64,000 bases of DNA, from assembly GCA_024743435.1 (NCBI GenBank), contig JANSWO010000005.1, positions 62,001 to 126,000 on the forward strand, written 5' to 3'. This document shows positions 42,167 through 51,461 of the stretch, piece after piece (the stretch's first letter is position 1; every line of letters begins with the position of its first letter). The DNA is from Pseudomonadaceae bacterium. GTDB lineage: Bacteria; Pseudomonadota; Gammaproteobacteria; Pseudomonadales; Azotimanducaceae. A program made the position numbers and the translations under genes. The notes under the pieces were generated by a model that was given only the letters and a program-made list of their open reading frames with translations, was not told where the DNA came from and searched no databases.

Positions 42167-43210
42167 CTAAACACTCGGGGGAACGTTGAGCCGAGCAACC
42201 TCTGCCATCACCCGCAGCGCCTGCTCGTCTCCAGTGATGGTGAGCCCGGTGATGCCGCAGTCTTCCCAGGCTTTGAACCTGGCTTTGATCCGCTCAGGCG
42301 GACCGATTAACGCACCCTCGTCGACAAACTCATCCGGAACCGCAGCGATGGCTTCGTCCTTACGTTTGGCAAGATACAACTCCTGAATTCGCGCAGCAGC
42401 GTCACCATAGCCCCGACGGACCATCATCTCGTTGTGGAAGTTCTTGCTCTTGTGGCCCATACCGCCGACGTAAAGCGCGATACCCGGCTTCTGTCGATCA
42501 AGGGCTGAGCGAATATCGTCAGTCACCTGTACTTGTGTCATGGCCTGGCGATCAAATTGATCGGCCGTCTTACCTGCCTTCTCCAGCCCCTCGTTGATCC
42601 AACCCGTGTACAGGTCGGCCGATTCGGGCACATAGCCCAGGGGTAGCCAGCCATCCGCAATCTCGGCGGTAAGACGCACAGTGGATTCCATGCCGGTGCC
42701 GAGATAGATCGGAATATCCGGGTTCATGTGAAGGATGGACTTCAGCGGCTTACCGATACCCATCGCTCCTTCGCCGGTAAACGGCAGGGAGATCTCTTTG
42801 CCATCATGCGTAACCGGTTCTTCCCGGGCCCAGATCTTCTTCATGATGGAGACATAGTCTTTGATACGGTAATAAGGCTTGCCCCAGGGCTGGCCATACC
42901 AGCCCTCAACGATCTGGGGTCCGGACACTCCAATACCGCAAATCGCCCGACCGCCACCGGCAATCTGATCGAGTGTTGCCATGGCCATCGCCGCATTCGC
43001 AGGCGTTCGGCCGGCCAGCTGAAGAACCGCTGTGCCAAGCTTGATGCGTTTGGTGTGGGCAGCCAGGAACGCCAGCGGCGTGATGGCATCGCTGCCATAC
43101 GCTTCAGCCGTCCAGACTGAATCGTAACCAAGCTCCTCTGCCAGCTGCACTTTAGCCACCGGCACATTCAGATGCGCACCGCTGTACCCAAGCATCAATC
43201 CAAGCTTCAT
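42167..43210 (-). CDS. LLM-class (luciferase-like) flavin-dependent oxidoreductase
   Basis: This is a 347-residue TIM-barrel oxidoreductase of the bacterial luciferase superfamily, closest in look to the F420-dependent group. Motifs: KLGLMLGYSGAHLNVPVAK, AEELGYDSVWTAEAYGSDA, TKRIKLGTAVLQLAGRTPA and the insertion GEGAMGIGKPLKS with LHMNPDIPIYLGT. The C-terminus has TGLTITGDEQALR. ATG 43210 has AGGGGAAG upstream. It may use FMN or F420; no F420 biosynthesis gene is in the window. Substrate unknown. Confidence 0.85.
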   Translation of the reverse strand: MKLGLMLGYSGAHLNVPVAKVQLAEELGYDSVWTAEAYGSDAITPLAFLAAHTKRIKLGTAVLQLAGRTPANAAMAMATLDQIAGGGRAICGIGVSGPQIVEGWYGQPWGKPYYRIKDYVSIMKKIWAREEPVTHDGKEISLPFTGEGAMGIGKPLKSILHMNPDIPIYLGTGMESTVRLTAEIADGWLPLGYVPESADLYTGWINEGLEKAGKTADQFDRQAMTQVQVTDDIRSALDRQKPGIALYVGGMGHKSKNFHNEMMVRRGYGDAAARIQELYLAKRKDEAIAAVPDEFVDEGALIGPPERIKARFKAWEDCGITGLTITGDEQALRVMAEVARLNVPPSV

Positions 43211-43445
43211 CGTCTTCCCCTGTCTTGCCAACGAACAATGCCGACTGGTTCGACCTTACCACCCAAAACCAGCGCGCTTCGAGTGCTGCAAGACACCCGC
43301 GCAGGGAATCTGCCGAGGTTCTTCACATTTCCTACCTCACTCCTACCCATTGTTTCCGGACACTGACTTCCATGACGTGGCTGCTGCAACGCAGAGACAC
43401 ATCAAGGGCGGGAACCCTTAACCAGAATCTATTGAGAGAAACGTC

Positions 43446-44108
43446 ATGAACACAACAGCTAAATCACTTACCGGCATCGGCGTCGGAATCGGCATTATCT
43501 GGGCCGCGAGCACCTTTGCAGGGCCAGGTCCGGCAGCACAACTGGATACGGATGGTGATGGACAGATCAGCCTTAGCGAATTCATGGCACGAGCCGACTC
43601 AAGGCCAAGCGTTGAAGAGGCGTTTGCAGCCATAGACGCAGATGCAGACGGCGCGGTCACCAAGCGCGAAATGTTCCAACATCATCGCGAGAGAATGCAG
43701 ATGCATCGCGAGCGACGGTCCGACCGGCGACTCTCGGCCCTGGACAGCAATTCTGACGGCGTTGTGACCCAGGATGAATACGTTTCGGCTGCCGCTGAAC
43801 GCCCATCTCCGGAAGAGCGATTCGAAGCTAAAGACACAAACGGCGACGGCGTACTGAGCGATGATGAGTTGAAGCGCAAGCGCTGGCATGGAAAGCGTGG
43901 TGGCGACGGTGAGCGCAAAGGGCGTGGTGATCGCTTCAACACTATGGATAGCGATGGTGATGGGAAACTAAGCCTGGAAGAGTTTCAGGCGTTCCGCGAG
44001 TCAATGCCCAGCCCGGAAGAACGCTTCTACGCCCTGGACAGCGACGGCAACGGCGCACTGAGCGATACTGAGCTGAAGCAAGGTCGCCGCGGCGGCCCCA
44101 AGAGCTGA
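43446..44108 (+). CDS. Exported EF-hand calcium-binding protein
   Basis: This is a 220-residue protein with a signal peptide (GIGVGIGIIWAASTFAG) and six EF-hand loops: DTDGDGQISLSEF, DADADGAVTKREM, DSNSDGVVTQDEY, DTNGDGVLSDDEL, DSDGDGKLSLEEF and DSDGNGALSDTEL. All keep the 1-3-5-12 acidic pattern. Between loops are basic linkers (HHRERMQMHRERRSDRR, KRKRWHGKRGGDGERKGRGD). It probably binds Ca2+ in the periplasm. It lies 123 bp upstream of a two-component system on the same strand and may be its target or sensor partner (inference). Confidence 0.85.
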   Translation: MNTTAKSLTGIGVGIGIIWAASTFAGPGPAAQLDTDGDGQISLSEFMARADSRPSVEEAFAAIDADADGAVTKREMFQHHRERMQMHRERRSDRRLSALDSNSDGVVTQDEYVSAAAERPSPEERFEAKDTNGDGVLSDDELKRKRWHGKRGGDGERKGRGDRFNTMDSDGDGKLSLEEFQAFRESMPSPEERFYALDSDGNGALSDTELKQGRRGGPKS

Positions 44109-44231
44109 AGTCCGAAGCAAAACCGGCTTCAACACAAAAGGAACGGCGAGCTGGCCGTTACCGATAAGTCATCCGACCCGGTGCGGCCAGCTGCCAGCAG
44201 AGATTGACGACAAGAAAAGCTCAAGGCGCTA

Positions 44232-45641
44232 ATGAACAGCAGCATCGTCCGACGCCTCATCGCAAGCTTCGTCGCCATAACGGCATTGGTGCTTGTGGTG
44301 AGTGCGCTGCTGAACCGATGGAGTTTTGAGCACAGTTTCCGCACTTTTCTTGCCGAGCGGGATAGCGAACTTCTGGCCGACCTCGCGCCAGTACTGGAGG
44401 ATCACTACGTCTCCGAAGGCGGCTGGCAACGGCTGAAGTCCGAGCCCAGACTGTGGCTCCGACTGATTCGTCAGGCACGCATCCATTCGCTGCGAGACAG
44501 CGAGAACAGAGAACCACCACCCCGGCATCCCAGGGGCCGGGACAGGCTACTACCGCGCCTAGTGCTGCTGGACAGCAACGGCAACCGGATCGCAGGCCGA
44601 GGCCTCGTGAGCGAGGCGGCCAGCCAGGCCTCACTACAGGTTGACGGCCGTCGCATCGGGCGGGTACTCCTCACCCCGCTGGATCTGCGGGGGCCAGGTA
44701 CCGAAGCGCGCTTCTCCGGCCGCCAGACAACCTCCACTTTAGCCATCGCGGGCATTGCTCTGTTGATCGCCAGCCTGGGCGCGTATCTTATTGGCCGCAG
44801 TCTGCGTAGACGCGTGACGCAGCTGACCTCTGGCGCGCAAGCAATCACCAACGGCGATTTCGATACGCAACTGCCGGTCACGTCTTCCGATGAGCTGGGC
44901 GAGCTGGCACAGCGCTTCAACGCGCTCGCTCAAACACTGAAGGCAAATCGCACGGCCCGCCGTCAGTGGGTTAGCGATATCGCACACGAGCTACGAACAC
45001 CGCTGACCATTTTATCGGGCGAGCTACAGGCTCTTGAAGATGGTGTCAGGCCACTCGATAAAGATGCCATCCGATCACTGCAGAGCGAAGCCCAACGGCT
45101 GACTGTGCTGGTGAGCGATCTGCGGGTTCTGGCGCTGAGTGACGAGGGCGCACTAACTTACACAATGGCCGCAGTCGACCTCAATGAGCTACTCGAGGCG
45201 AGCATCAGACAATGGCAGGATGCAGCGAGCGCCGCGAATCTGCATCTCACGTGGACCGCCATGCCGAACTCAGATCAAGCCAGAATCGTCGCCGACGCAG
45301 AACGCCTGAGTCAGCTATTCAACAACGTCCTGAACAACTCCTGCCGACATACCAACGCTCCAGGTCAGATTTCAGTCGCTTTGGAGCGGCGAGGAGACGA
45401 GATGATCGTTCTCTTTGATGACAGTGCGCCCGATGCACCGACCGGCTCGCACGAGCGGATATTCGAACGGCTGTATCGCGCAGACGACTCGCGCAGCCGA
45501 CACGGATTTGATGGCAGCGGTCTCGGGCTTTCGATCGCCCAGGCTATCGTTGAAGGACACAAAGGCAGCATAAGCGCCAGCACGTCGCCACTGGGAGGAC
45601 TGCGCATTCGAATCACCTTGCCAGTGGACTCTGATCAATGA
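44232..45641 (+). CDS. Sensor histidine kinase (BaeS-like)
   Basis: This is a 469-residue inner-membrane sensor. Helix 1 is at about 12-30 and the periplasmic domain about 31-165. Helix 2 is TSTLAIAGIALLIASLGAYL, followed by a HAMP linker (GDFDTQLPVTSSDELGEL). The phosphoacceptor is in RQWVSDIAHELRTPLTILSG. The ATPase has LFNNVLNNSCRHTN (N box) and GFDGSGLGLSIAQAIVEGH (G box). It phosphorylates the response regulator encoded next, whose ATG overlaps its TGA. By architecture it resembles BaeS envelope-stress sensors; the signal is unknown, Ca2+ or envelope stress being possibilities given the EF-hand gene before it. Confidence 0.92.
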   Translation: MNSSIVRRLIASFVAITALVLVVSALLNRWSFEHSFRTFLAERDSELLADLAPVLEDHYVSEGGWQRLKSEPRLWLRLIRQARIHSLRDSENREPPPRHPRGRDRLLPRLVLLDSNGNRIAGRGLVSEAASQASLQVDGRRIGRVLLTPLDLRGPGTEARFSGRQTTSTLAIAGIALLIASLGAYLIGRSLRRRVTQLTSGAQAITNGDFDTQLPVTSSDELGELAQRFNALAQTLKANRTARRQWVSDIAHELRTPLTILSGELQALEDGVRPLDKDAIRSLQSEAQRLTVLVSDLRVLALSDEGALTYTMAAVDLNELLEASIRQWQDAASAANLHLTWTAMPNSDQARIVADAERLSQLFNNVLNNSCRHTNAPGQISVALERRGDEMIVLFDDSAPDAPTGSHERIFERLYRADDSRSRHGFDGSGLGLSIAQAIVEGHKGSISASTSPLGGLRIRITLPVDSDQ

Positions 45642-46324
45642 CCGAGCGGGTACTGATCGTCGAAGACGAAGCCAAGATCGCATTGCTGCTGCGCGACTAC
45701 CTGCGGGCGGATAGCTTCGACGTTGACATCCTGGACCATGGCGATGTCGTGGTTGAGTTCGTCAGGGCGAACCAACCTGATTTCATTTTGCTGGATCTGA
45801 TGCTGCCGGGAACGAGCGGGTTGGATCTGTGCCGGGAAATCCGAGCGTTCAGCGATGTACCAATCATCATGATCACGGCTCGAGTGGAGGAGATCGATCG
45901 ACTTCTCGGCCTGGAACTGGGCGCTGATGATTACATCTGTAAGCCATTCTCGCCGCGGGAGGTGATCGCGCGCATTCGCGCAATCCAGCGCCGCATGCGT
46001 CGCAAAATCGATACAGAGGCCTCAGCAACGGTACTCAGCTACCTGGGACTCCGGATTGACCTGGAACGATTTGAGGCCCGCGTTGACAACGCACTCCTCG
46101 ATCTCACTCCGCTGGAGTGGCGACTGCTACACAAGCTGATGAGTAAGCCAGGCCGGGTCTACTCCCGGGAAGTATTGATGAATGCAATCTACGATGACAA
46201 CCGCATCGTGAGTGACCGCACGATCGATACCCACATCAAGAACCTTCGCAACAAACTTAAGGCGGCCGATGCCGGTAGCGAGTGGATAACATCGGTCTAC
46301 GGTGTCGGCTACAAGCTCGACTAG
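45638..46324 (+). CDS. OmpR-family response regulator (BaeR-like)
   Basis: This is a 228-residue regulator with a receiver domain (LIVEDEAKIALLLRDYL acidic pair, FILLDLMLPGTSGLDL phosphoacceptor Asp near 52, ITARVEEIDRLLGLELGADD, YICKPFSPREVIARI Lys near 103). A winged-helix DNA-binding domain follows (LDLTPLEWRLLHKLMSKPGR, VSDRTIDTHIKNLRNKL, VYGVGYKLD). ATGA overlap with the kinase gene indicates coupled translation. It probably controls envelope genes, including perhaps the EF-hand protein. Confidence 0.94.
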   Translation: MTERVLIVEDEAKIALLLRDYLRADSFDVDILDHGDVVVEFVRANQPDFILLDLMLPGTSGLDLCREIRAFSDVPIIMITARVEEIDRLLGLELGADDYICKPFSPREVIARIRAIQRRMRRKIDTEASATVLSYLGLRIDLERFEARVDNALLDLTPLEWRLLHKLMSKPGRVYSREVLMNAIYDDNRIVSDRTIDTHIKNLRNKLKAADAGSEWITSVYGVGYKLD

Positions 46325-46326
46325 CG

Positions 46327-46356
46327 TCGATCCATCTCGGCTCGATCCATCTCGGC
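46327..46356. repeat. Tandem 15-bp duplication
   Basis: TCGATCCATCTCGGC occurs twice head to tail immediately after the response-regulator stop codon, in the 63-bp convergent gap before the quinone-oxidoreductase-like gene. No hairpin or regulatory meaning is apparent. Confidence 0.8.
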
Positions 46357-46387
46357 CATAGTCATCGAGGCTCAGTTCATCAAAGGC

Positions 46388-47386
46388 TTATACCTTCACC
46401 ATCATTTTGCCAACGTTTGCACCGCTGAATAGTGAGTCCAGTGCATCCGGAAAGTTGTCGAGGCCGTCCACAACCGTTTCCGGCATCGACAGCGACCCTT
46501 CCTGCAGCCAGCGACCAAGGTCCTTCAGCGCATCCGCATATTCACTTTCGAAATTGAATACCGTAAACCCGCGCATGCTGGAGTTACGCTCCGCCAGGCG
46601 AAGGTAGAGCTTCGGACCCTGCACATCATCCATGTGATCGTATTGCGAGATCGCGCCGCAAATGGTGACCCGTGCACCCGAGTTGATTCGATCGAGCACC
46701 AGATCGAGCACATCACCGCCAACGTTATCGAAGAAAACATCGATGCCATCCGGACATGCAGCGCTCAACTGATCACCAACATCGGCCGCCTTGTAATCAA
46801 CAGCAGCATCGACGCCCAGCTCACCGGTGAGAAAAGCAGTCTTCTCGGCACCGCCGGCAATGCCCACGACCCGCGCGCCGTGCAACTTGGCTAACTGGCA
46901 AACGACGCTTCCAACAGCGCCTGCGGCGGCGGAAACGACTACCGTATCGCCCTCTTTCACTTCCGCGACGCGAAGAATTCCGAAGTACGCTGTAAGCCCT
47001 GTGGTAACACCCAGCGCGCCAAGGTACGCCTGCGGCGGCAGGTTGCCGGAGACGTCAATCTTGTTAAACATCTCAGCCGGCCCCTGTGCGATAGCCTGGG
47101 CCATCATGGGACCCGTGACCCAATCGCCTTTCTTGAGAGAGGGGTCGAGAGAATCCACCACCTCGCCAACGCCAAGCGCGACTACGGGCGTATCCATGCT
47201 AACCGTGTCGTGAAAACTGCCTGTATCCAGTGCCGTGCGAATAAACGCATCGATCGACAGGTGGCTCACCTTCACGCGCGCCTGGCCTTCATCAAGATCC
47301 GGCAGATCAACATCAACGCTTCGGAAGTCGTCCGGCACCGGTGTTCCGCTGGGGCGACGGGCGAGCTGTATCTGACGATTCTTCAT
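46388..47386 (-). CDS. Zinc-free NADP-dependent MDR oxidoreductase (CurA/leukotriene-dehydrogenase type)
   Basis: This is a 332-residue medium-chain reductase that reduces alpha,beta-unsaturated ketones or aldehydes with NADPH. MKNRQIQLARRPSGTPVPDD is the typical opening, which fixes the ATG at 47386 (AGGAAT upstream). GALGVTTGLTAYFG, VSAAAGAVGSVVCQLAKLHG (nucleotide site AxxGxxG) and GIDVFFDNVGGDVLD are family motifs; no zinc ligands are seen. It is divergent from the SDR gene. Confidence 0.9.
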   Translation of the reverse strand: MKNRQIQLARRPSGTPVPDDFRSVDVDLPDLDEGQARVKVSHLSIDAFIRTALDTGSFHDTVSMDTPVVALGVGEVVDSLDPSLKKGDWVTGPMMAQAIAQGPAEMFNKIDVSGNLPPQAYLGALGVTTGLTAYFGILRVAEVKEGDTVVVSAAAGAVGSVVCQLAKLHGARVVGIAGGAEKTAFLTGELGVDAAVDYKAADVGDQLSAACPDGIDVFFDNVGGDVLDLVLDRINSGARVTICGAISQYDHMDDVQGPKLYLRLAERNSSMRGFTVFNFESEYADALKDLGRWLQEGSLSMPETVVDGLDNFPDALDSLFSGANVGKMMVKV

Positions 47387-47562
47387 GCGTATTCCTGAGG
47401 TTGAGATTGAAAAAACGGACACCGCCGCTCCTGACCGCCAGCACTCTCCCATGAGCGCCGATCAATATCAAAACCGTTGTGAGCTGCCTTCACTTAGCCG
47501 CTACGCCGCGAGACATTCAATGCGATCCTGGCGCAACTCCACCTTGGCAGGCGAAGAAGACG

Positions 47563-48312
47563 ATGAATCACTGGCTCGTAACTGGCGCGGCGAACGGTAT
47601 TGGCCTGGCAGTCGCTACAGAGTTGCTGCGATCAGACCCCAGCCGACGAGTAACGCTGACGGGCCGATGCGAAGAATCACTGGTGGCGGCCATTGCCGAG
47701 CTGCAACCAGCGGCAAAAGCGCGAGCGACCATGGCCGTGGTGGATTTGGCTGATGCTGACAGTTGTACTTCGCTCGCCAGCACGCTCAAGCAACAAACTG
47801 ATCAGCTTTCGGGGGTCTTCAATGCTGCAGGATTTTTGCACGATGAGCGCATTGGACCGGAGAAACGCCTGGAGGATATCTCGAGCGAATCGCTATGCCG
47901 CAATATGGCTGGCAATTGTCTGCCACTGGCCAATCTGGTCCAGGCGGTGCAGACGTTTCTGCCGCGGGATCGGCGCGCCGTTCTTGCATCGCTCTCCGCG
48001 CGAGTAGGCAGCATCTCGGATAACCGTCTGGGAGGCTGGTACAGCTATCGCATGAGCAAAGCCGCCCATAACATGCTGCTCAAAACGCTCTCGATCGAGC
48101 TGGCCCGGCGTTACAAGCACTTGGTATGTGTCGCTTTGCACCCGGGAACGGTCGACACTGCTCTGTCTGAACCATTTCAGCGCAGCGTACCCGATGGAAA
48201 GTTGTTTACCCGCGCGTACTCGGCGCGTGCGTTACTCAATGTGATCGATTCACTGCAAGCGTCCGACTCAGGCTCATTCAAAGCATGGGATGGAACGGAT
48301 ATCCCCTGGTGA
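47563..48312 (+). CDS. Short-chain dehydrogenase/reductase
   Basis: This is a 249-residue SDR with the cofactor motif VTGAANGIGLAVATELL, the strand motif NAAGFLHDE and the catalytic Ser in SLSARVGSISD. The Tyr-x-x-x-Lys is YRMSK within GWYSYRMSKAAHNMLLKTLS, and LHPGTVDTALSEPF follows. The C-factor-like pattern suggests a cytoplasmic oxidoreductase of unknown substrate. ATG 47563 gives the canonical N-terminus; upstream extension has no homology. The photolyase gene follows closely. Confidence 0.88.
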   Translation: MNHWLVTGAANGIGLAVATELLRSDPSRRVTLTGRCEESLVAAIAELQPAAKARATMAVVDLADADSCTSLASTLKQQTDQLSGVFNAAGFLHDERIGPEKRLEDISSESLCRNMAGNCLPLANLVQAVQTFLPRDRRAVLASLSARVGSISDNRLGGWYSYRMSKAAHNMLLKTLSIELARRYKHLVCVALHPGTVDTALSEPFQRSVPDGKLFTRAYSARALLNVIDSLQASDSGSFKAWDGTDIPW

Positions 48313-48322
48313 GGGCGTTGTT

Positions 48323-49900
48323 TTGAGCAGGAAAACGAACGCACCGCGGCAACTTCTTATCGTCCTAGGTGATCAGCTCAACCCAAATAGCACGGCGCTC
48401 GCCAAGTTGGATAGCACAACTGATGCGCTCTGGCTGGCGGAGGTTGATAGCGAGATATCGCGCCTGCCCAGCCACAAGTGGCGAATCACCGGTTTTCTCG
48501 CCGCCATGCGCCACTACGCCAAGGCGAGGAGGGATGAGGGTTGGACTGTCATCTACAACCGTCTCGACGCCGACAGCCCCTCGCCCTCGGCGCCGACCAG
48601 CCATGCGCAACTGCTGGCAAAGGACTTGCGGCGGCTAAAGCCAGAACACGTTCTGCTGGTGCGTCCCGGCGATCATCGGGTTTGCGAGGAGATCGAAGCC
48701 GTTCTGGCTGACGCTCCTGCCTCTTGGGAAATGCTCGAGGATGATTCGTTCTACAGCACGCCCTCCGATTTCGCGCAATGGCGCGGGCAACGCAAAACCC
48801 TGCTGATGGAGACGTTCTATCGAGACATGCGCAAACGCTTCAACGTACTGTTAAACGACGACGGTACGCCGAGGGGCGGTGCCTGGAACTTCGATTCAGA
48901 CAACCGCAAGAGCTTTTCCAGGCATGGGCCTGCCAATCTCCCACCGGTGCCGGCGTACGCTCCGGATGCAAGCACGCAAGACGTCATCGCATTGATCAAC
49001 GATCGCTACCCGGATCATCCAGGCGACCTCTCCGACTTTAATCTGCCGGTCACACCCACCCAAGCCAACCGCGCGCTAGACATCTTTATCGAGCAGCGTC
49101 TGGCGGGGTTCGGCGATCATCAGGACGCAATGTGGGCCGGTGAATCGCAACTCTGGCATTCCAATCTCGCCTTCGCGCTCAACCTGAAGCTGATTACGCC
49201 CCAGCTCTGTGTTGATTCAGCCATCGCGGCCTTCGATGCGGGCATGGCGCCAATTAACGCGGTAGAGGGCTTCGTCCGGCAGATTCTCGGCTGGCGGGAA
49301 TTCATACGTGGCGTCTATTTTTCAGAGATGCCGAACTACGCAGCGCTCAACGTCCTTGATGCAACGGCAGACGTACCTGCAAGTTTCTGGAGCGGAGAAA
49401 CGTCGATGGCATGCGTTCGCGACAGCATGCGCAGCGTCCTGGCCACGGGCTACGCTCACCACATTCAACGTCTGATGGTGCTGGGATTGGTTGCCCAGCT
49501 GGCAGACACAAACCCCTATGCCTTTCACGAATGGCACATGGCGATGTACGTGGACTCCGTTGATTGGGTATCCCTACCCAACACACTGGGCATGAGCCAG
49601 TACGGAGATGGCGGCATCGTCGGCAGCAAGCCGTACTGTGCATCCGGACGTTACATCAGCCGAATGAGCAACTACTGCCGAAGCTGCGAGTACAACCCCA
49701 CCAAGGCCACCGGTGACGATGCCTGCCCTGTGACCACTCTGTACTGGGACTTCCTGGATCGCCACGAGCGCCAGTTCGCAGGCAATGGGCGTATGAATTT
49801 CCAGTTGGCCAATCTCGCGCGCAAGCGAGCCGACGAGCGCCGCGAGATTCGGGCTCAGGCAAGCCAGGTCAAAGCCGGACTACGCGAGGGCACTCTGTAG
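48323..49900 (+). CDS. Iron-sulfur cryptochrome/photolyase (FeS-BCP group)
   Basis: This 525-residue photolyase homologue is of the prokaryotic iron-sulfur group, whose studied members repair (6-4) photoproducts with FAD and light. The N-terminus QLLIVLGDQLNPNSTAL, GWREFIRGVYFSEMPNYAAL, HHIQRLMVLGLVAQLADTNP and WVSLPNTLGMSQYGDGG are characteristic. The C-terminal Cys set (YCASGR, NYCRSCEYNP, DDACPV) provides the four [4Fe-4S] ligands. I take the TTG at 48323 (GAGG about 10 bases upstream). An ATG at 48290 would overlap the SDR gene by 23 nt and is the alternative. Confidence 0.9.
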   Translation: MSRKTNAPRQLLIVLGDQLNPNSTALAKLDSTTDALWLAEVDSEISRLPSHKWRITGFLAAMRHYAKARRDEGWTVIYNRLDADSPSPSAPTSHAQLLAKDLRRLKPEHVLLVRPGDHRVCEEIEAVLADAPASWEMLEDDSFYSTPSDFAQWRGQRKTLLMETFYRDMRKRFNVLLNDDGTPRGGAWNFDSDNRKSFSRHGPANLPPVPAYAPDASTQDVIALINDRYPDHPGDLSDFNLPVTPTQANRALDIFIEQRLAGFGDHQDAMWAGESQLWHSNLAFALNLKLITPQLCVDSAIAAFDAGMAPINAVEGFVRQILGWREFIRGVYFSEMPNYAALNVLDATADVPASFWSGETSMACVRDSMRSVLATGYAHHIQRLMVLGLVAQLADTNPYAFHEWHMAMYVDSVDWVSLPNTLGMSQYGDGGIVGSKPYCASGRYISRMSNYCRSCEYNPTKATGDDACPVTTLYWDFLDRHERQFAGNGRMNFQLANLARKRADERREIRAQASQVKAGLREGTL

Positions 49901-49911
49901 GCTGCAGCTGA

Positions 49912-50604
49912 CTACTCGTCGCTAACGCCACTCGTCATACGATAGGCCATCGAACCAATCGCCGCCCCCACTATTGGCGCCACCCAGAATAGCCAAAGCT
50001 GCTGAAGTGCCCAGCCACCCACGAACAGGGCGGGGCCGGTGCTGCGTGCCGGGTTAACCGAAGTATTGGTAACAGGAATACTGATCAAGTGAATCAAAGT
50101 GAGACAAAGACCAATAGCGAGGGGCGCAAGTGCAGCCGGAGCTCGCTTGTCCGTAGCACCCATAATGACGAAAAGGAAGAAAGCGGTCATCACAACTTCC
50201 GCAACGAGCGCGGCCATCATGGTGTAGCCGCCGGGAGAGTTCTCGGCATAACCGTTGGCGGCGAATCCACCAAGCACGAAGTCCGGGGCACCCGAGGCGA
50301 TCACATACAACACGCCCGCGCCTGCAATCGCACCCGCCACCTGAGCTGCCACGTACGGCAGCAGTTCACTCGCCGGATGTCGGCCACCAATAACAAGTCC
50401 TACGGAAACGGCCGGATTCAAATGACAGCCTGAAATGTGACCAATCGCATAAGCCATCGTGACAACCGTCAGGCCAAATGCTAACGACACACCCAACAGC
50501 CCGATACCAACGTCTGGAAAACCAGCGGCGAGCACCGCCGCACCACACCCACCAAGCACGAGCCACGCCGTGCCAAAAAACTCTGCGCTCAATTTGCTCA
50601 ACAT
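49912..50604 (-). CDS. aqpZ: Aquaporin Z-type water channel
   Basis: This is a 230-residue six-helix channel with both NPA boxes: [15 protein letters not shown] and [19 protein letters not shown]. The remaining selectivity residues, [10 protein letters not shown] and the Arg after the second NPA (NPARS), match water-selective AqpZ rather than glycerol facilitators. It is convergent with the photolyase gene (11 bp apart). Confidence 0.93.
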   Translation of the reverse strand: MLSKLSAEFFGTAWLVLGGCGAAVLAAGFPDVGIGLLGVSLAFGLTVVTMAYAIGHISGCHLNPAVSVGLVIGGRHPASELLPYVAAQVAGAIAGAGVLYVIASGAPDFVLGGFAANGYAENSPGGYTMMAALVAEVVMTAFFLFVIMGATDKRAPAALAPLAIGLCLTLIHLISIPVTNTSVNPARSTGPALFVGGWALQQLWLFWVAPIVGAAIGSMAYRMTSGVSDE

Positions 50605-50842
50605 ATGCCTTCCCCTGCAGTTTCCGAATCGCTCGCTCAGCGATCACTGAATTCGCCTCAGACCGAACGTGAGTCAAACTGAGGTAACCTGCAATTGGTT
50701 TGGCAACAACGTTACGACGCTTTTACACACTGAAGACTCCCCTCGCCGCCATATCTTCAGGGCAGAAAGACCATTTACCCGCTCAGAGGGCTCTGGCAGG
50801 ATGCGCAACCCCGCCGCGTTGCGGCCAATTGAGCGGACCACC

Positions 50843-51208
50843 ATGCGTTGGGTCATGCGTTCCAAAATACATCAGGCGACGGTCACCCAGGCCGATCTGC
50901 ACTATGTCGGCAGCATCACGATCGACGAGGACCTGCTCGACGAGGTGGGCTTGTGGCCGGGTGAGAAGGTTTTAGTGGTCAGCAACACGAGCGGGGCTCG
51001 ACTGGAAACCTATACCATCGCGGGCGAGCGCGGTGCACGCGACATCTGCCTGAATGGCGCGGCCGCGCACCTCATTGGCGTAGGTGAAGAGATTATCGTG
51101 ATGGGCTTCGAACTGGCTGATCAGCCAGTGCACCCAAAAGTGATCGTGATGAGCCGAGACAACTCCGACTTCCGGCATCTGTACGAGACGCCAAACACGC
51201 GCTTGTAG
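50843..51208 (+). CDS. panD: Aspartate 1-decarboxylase (pyruvoyl enzyme)
   Basis: PanD makes beta-alanine for pantothenate and CoA. The 121-residue proenzyme cleaves itself between Gly23 and Ser24 in ADLHYVGSITIDEDLLDEVG to form the pyruvoyl group. KIHQATVTQADLHYVGS, IAGERGARDICLNGAAAHL and PKVIVMSRDN follow the family. The ATG at 50843 puts the cleavage site at the usual place; the open frame continuing to 50669 is not homologous. Other pantothenate genes are not nearby. Confidence 0.92.
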   Translation: MRWVMRSKIHQATVTQADLHYVGSITIDEDLLDEVGLWPGEKVLVVSNTSGARLETYTIAGERGARDICLNGAAAHLIGVGEEIIVMGFELADQPVHPKVIVMSRDNSDFRHLYETPNTRL

Positions 51209-51461
51209 CGCCCCCTCGACGATTCCAGTTACGAGCGACCTCCTTCGTTAGCTCAAACCCCAACGGTCGTCAGTCCGCACTCCATAGCACTCTCAAATTA
51301 GGTATTTGTACCTACGTTGTTGCAGAACGTTCTCATTGAGGATGACTGCCGTTGCGAGTTGTTCGTATAGACCGAAGTACCCCAGAAACTAAAATTCCAC
51401 TGAACGAAAACACAGGCAAAAGCCTGACCAAAAAGCCAATAGAAGAAGTGGGATAAAGATC

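Noticed and set aside
41515-42310. Several open frames of 60-139 codons in the repeat block
   Set aside because: They run through tandem repeats on both strands, repeat the same peptide text and lack ribosome sites; they are by-products of the repeats.
50669-50842. N-terminal extension of PanD
   Set aside because: It would shift the Gly-Ser self-cleavage site 58 residues inward and has no family similarity.
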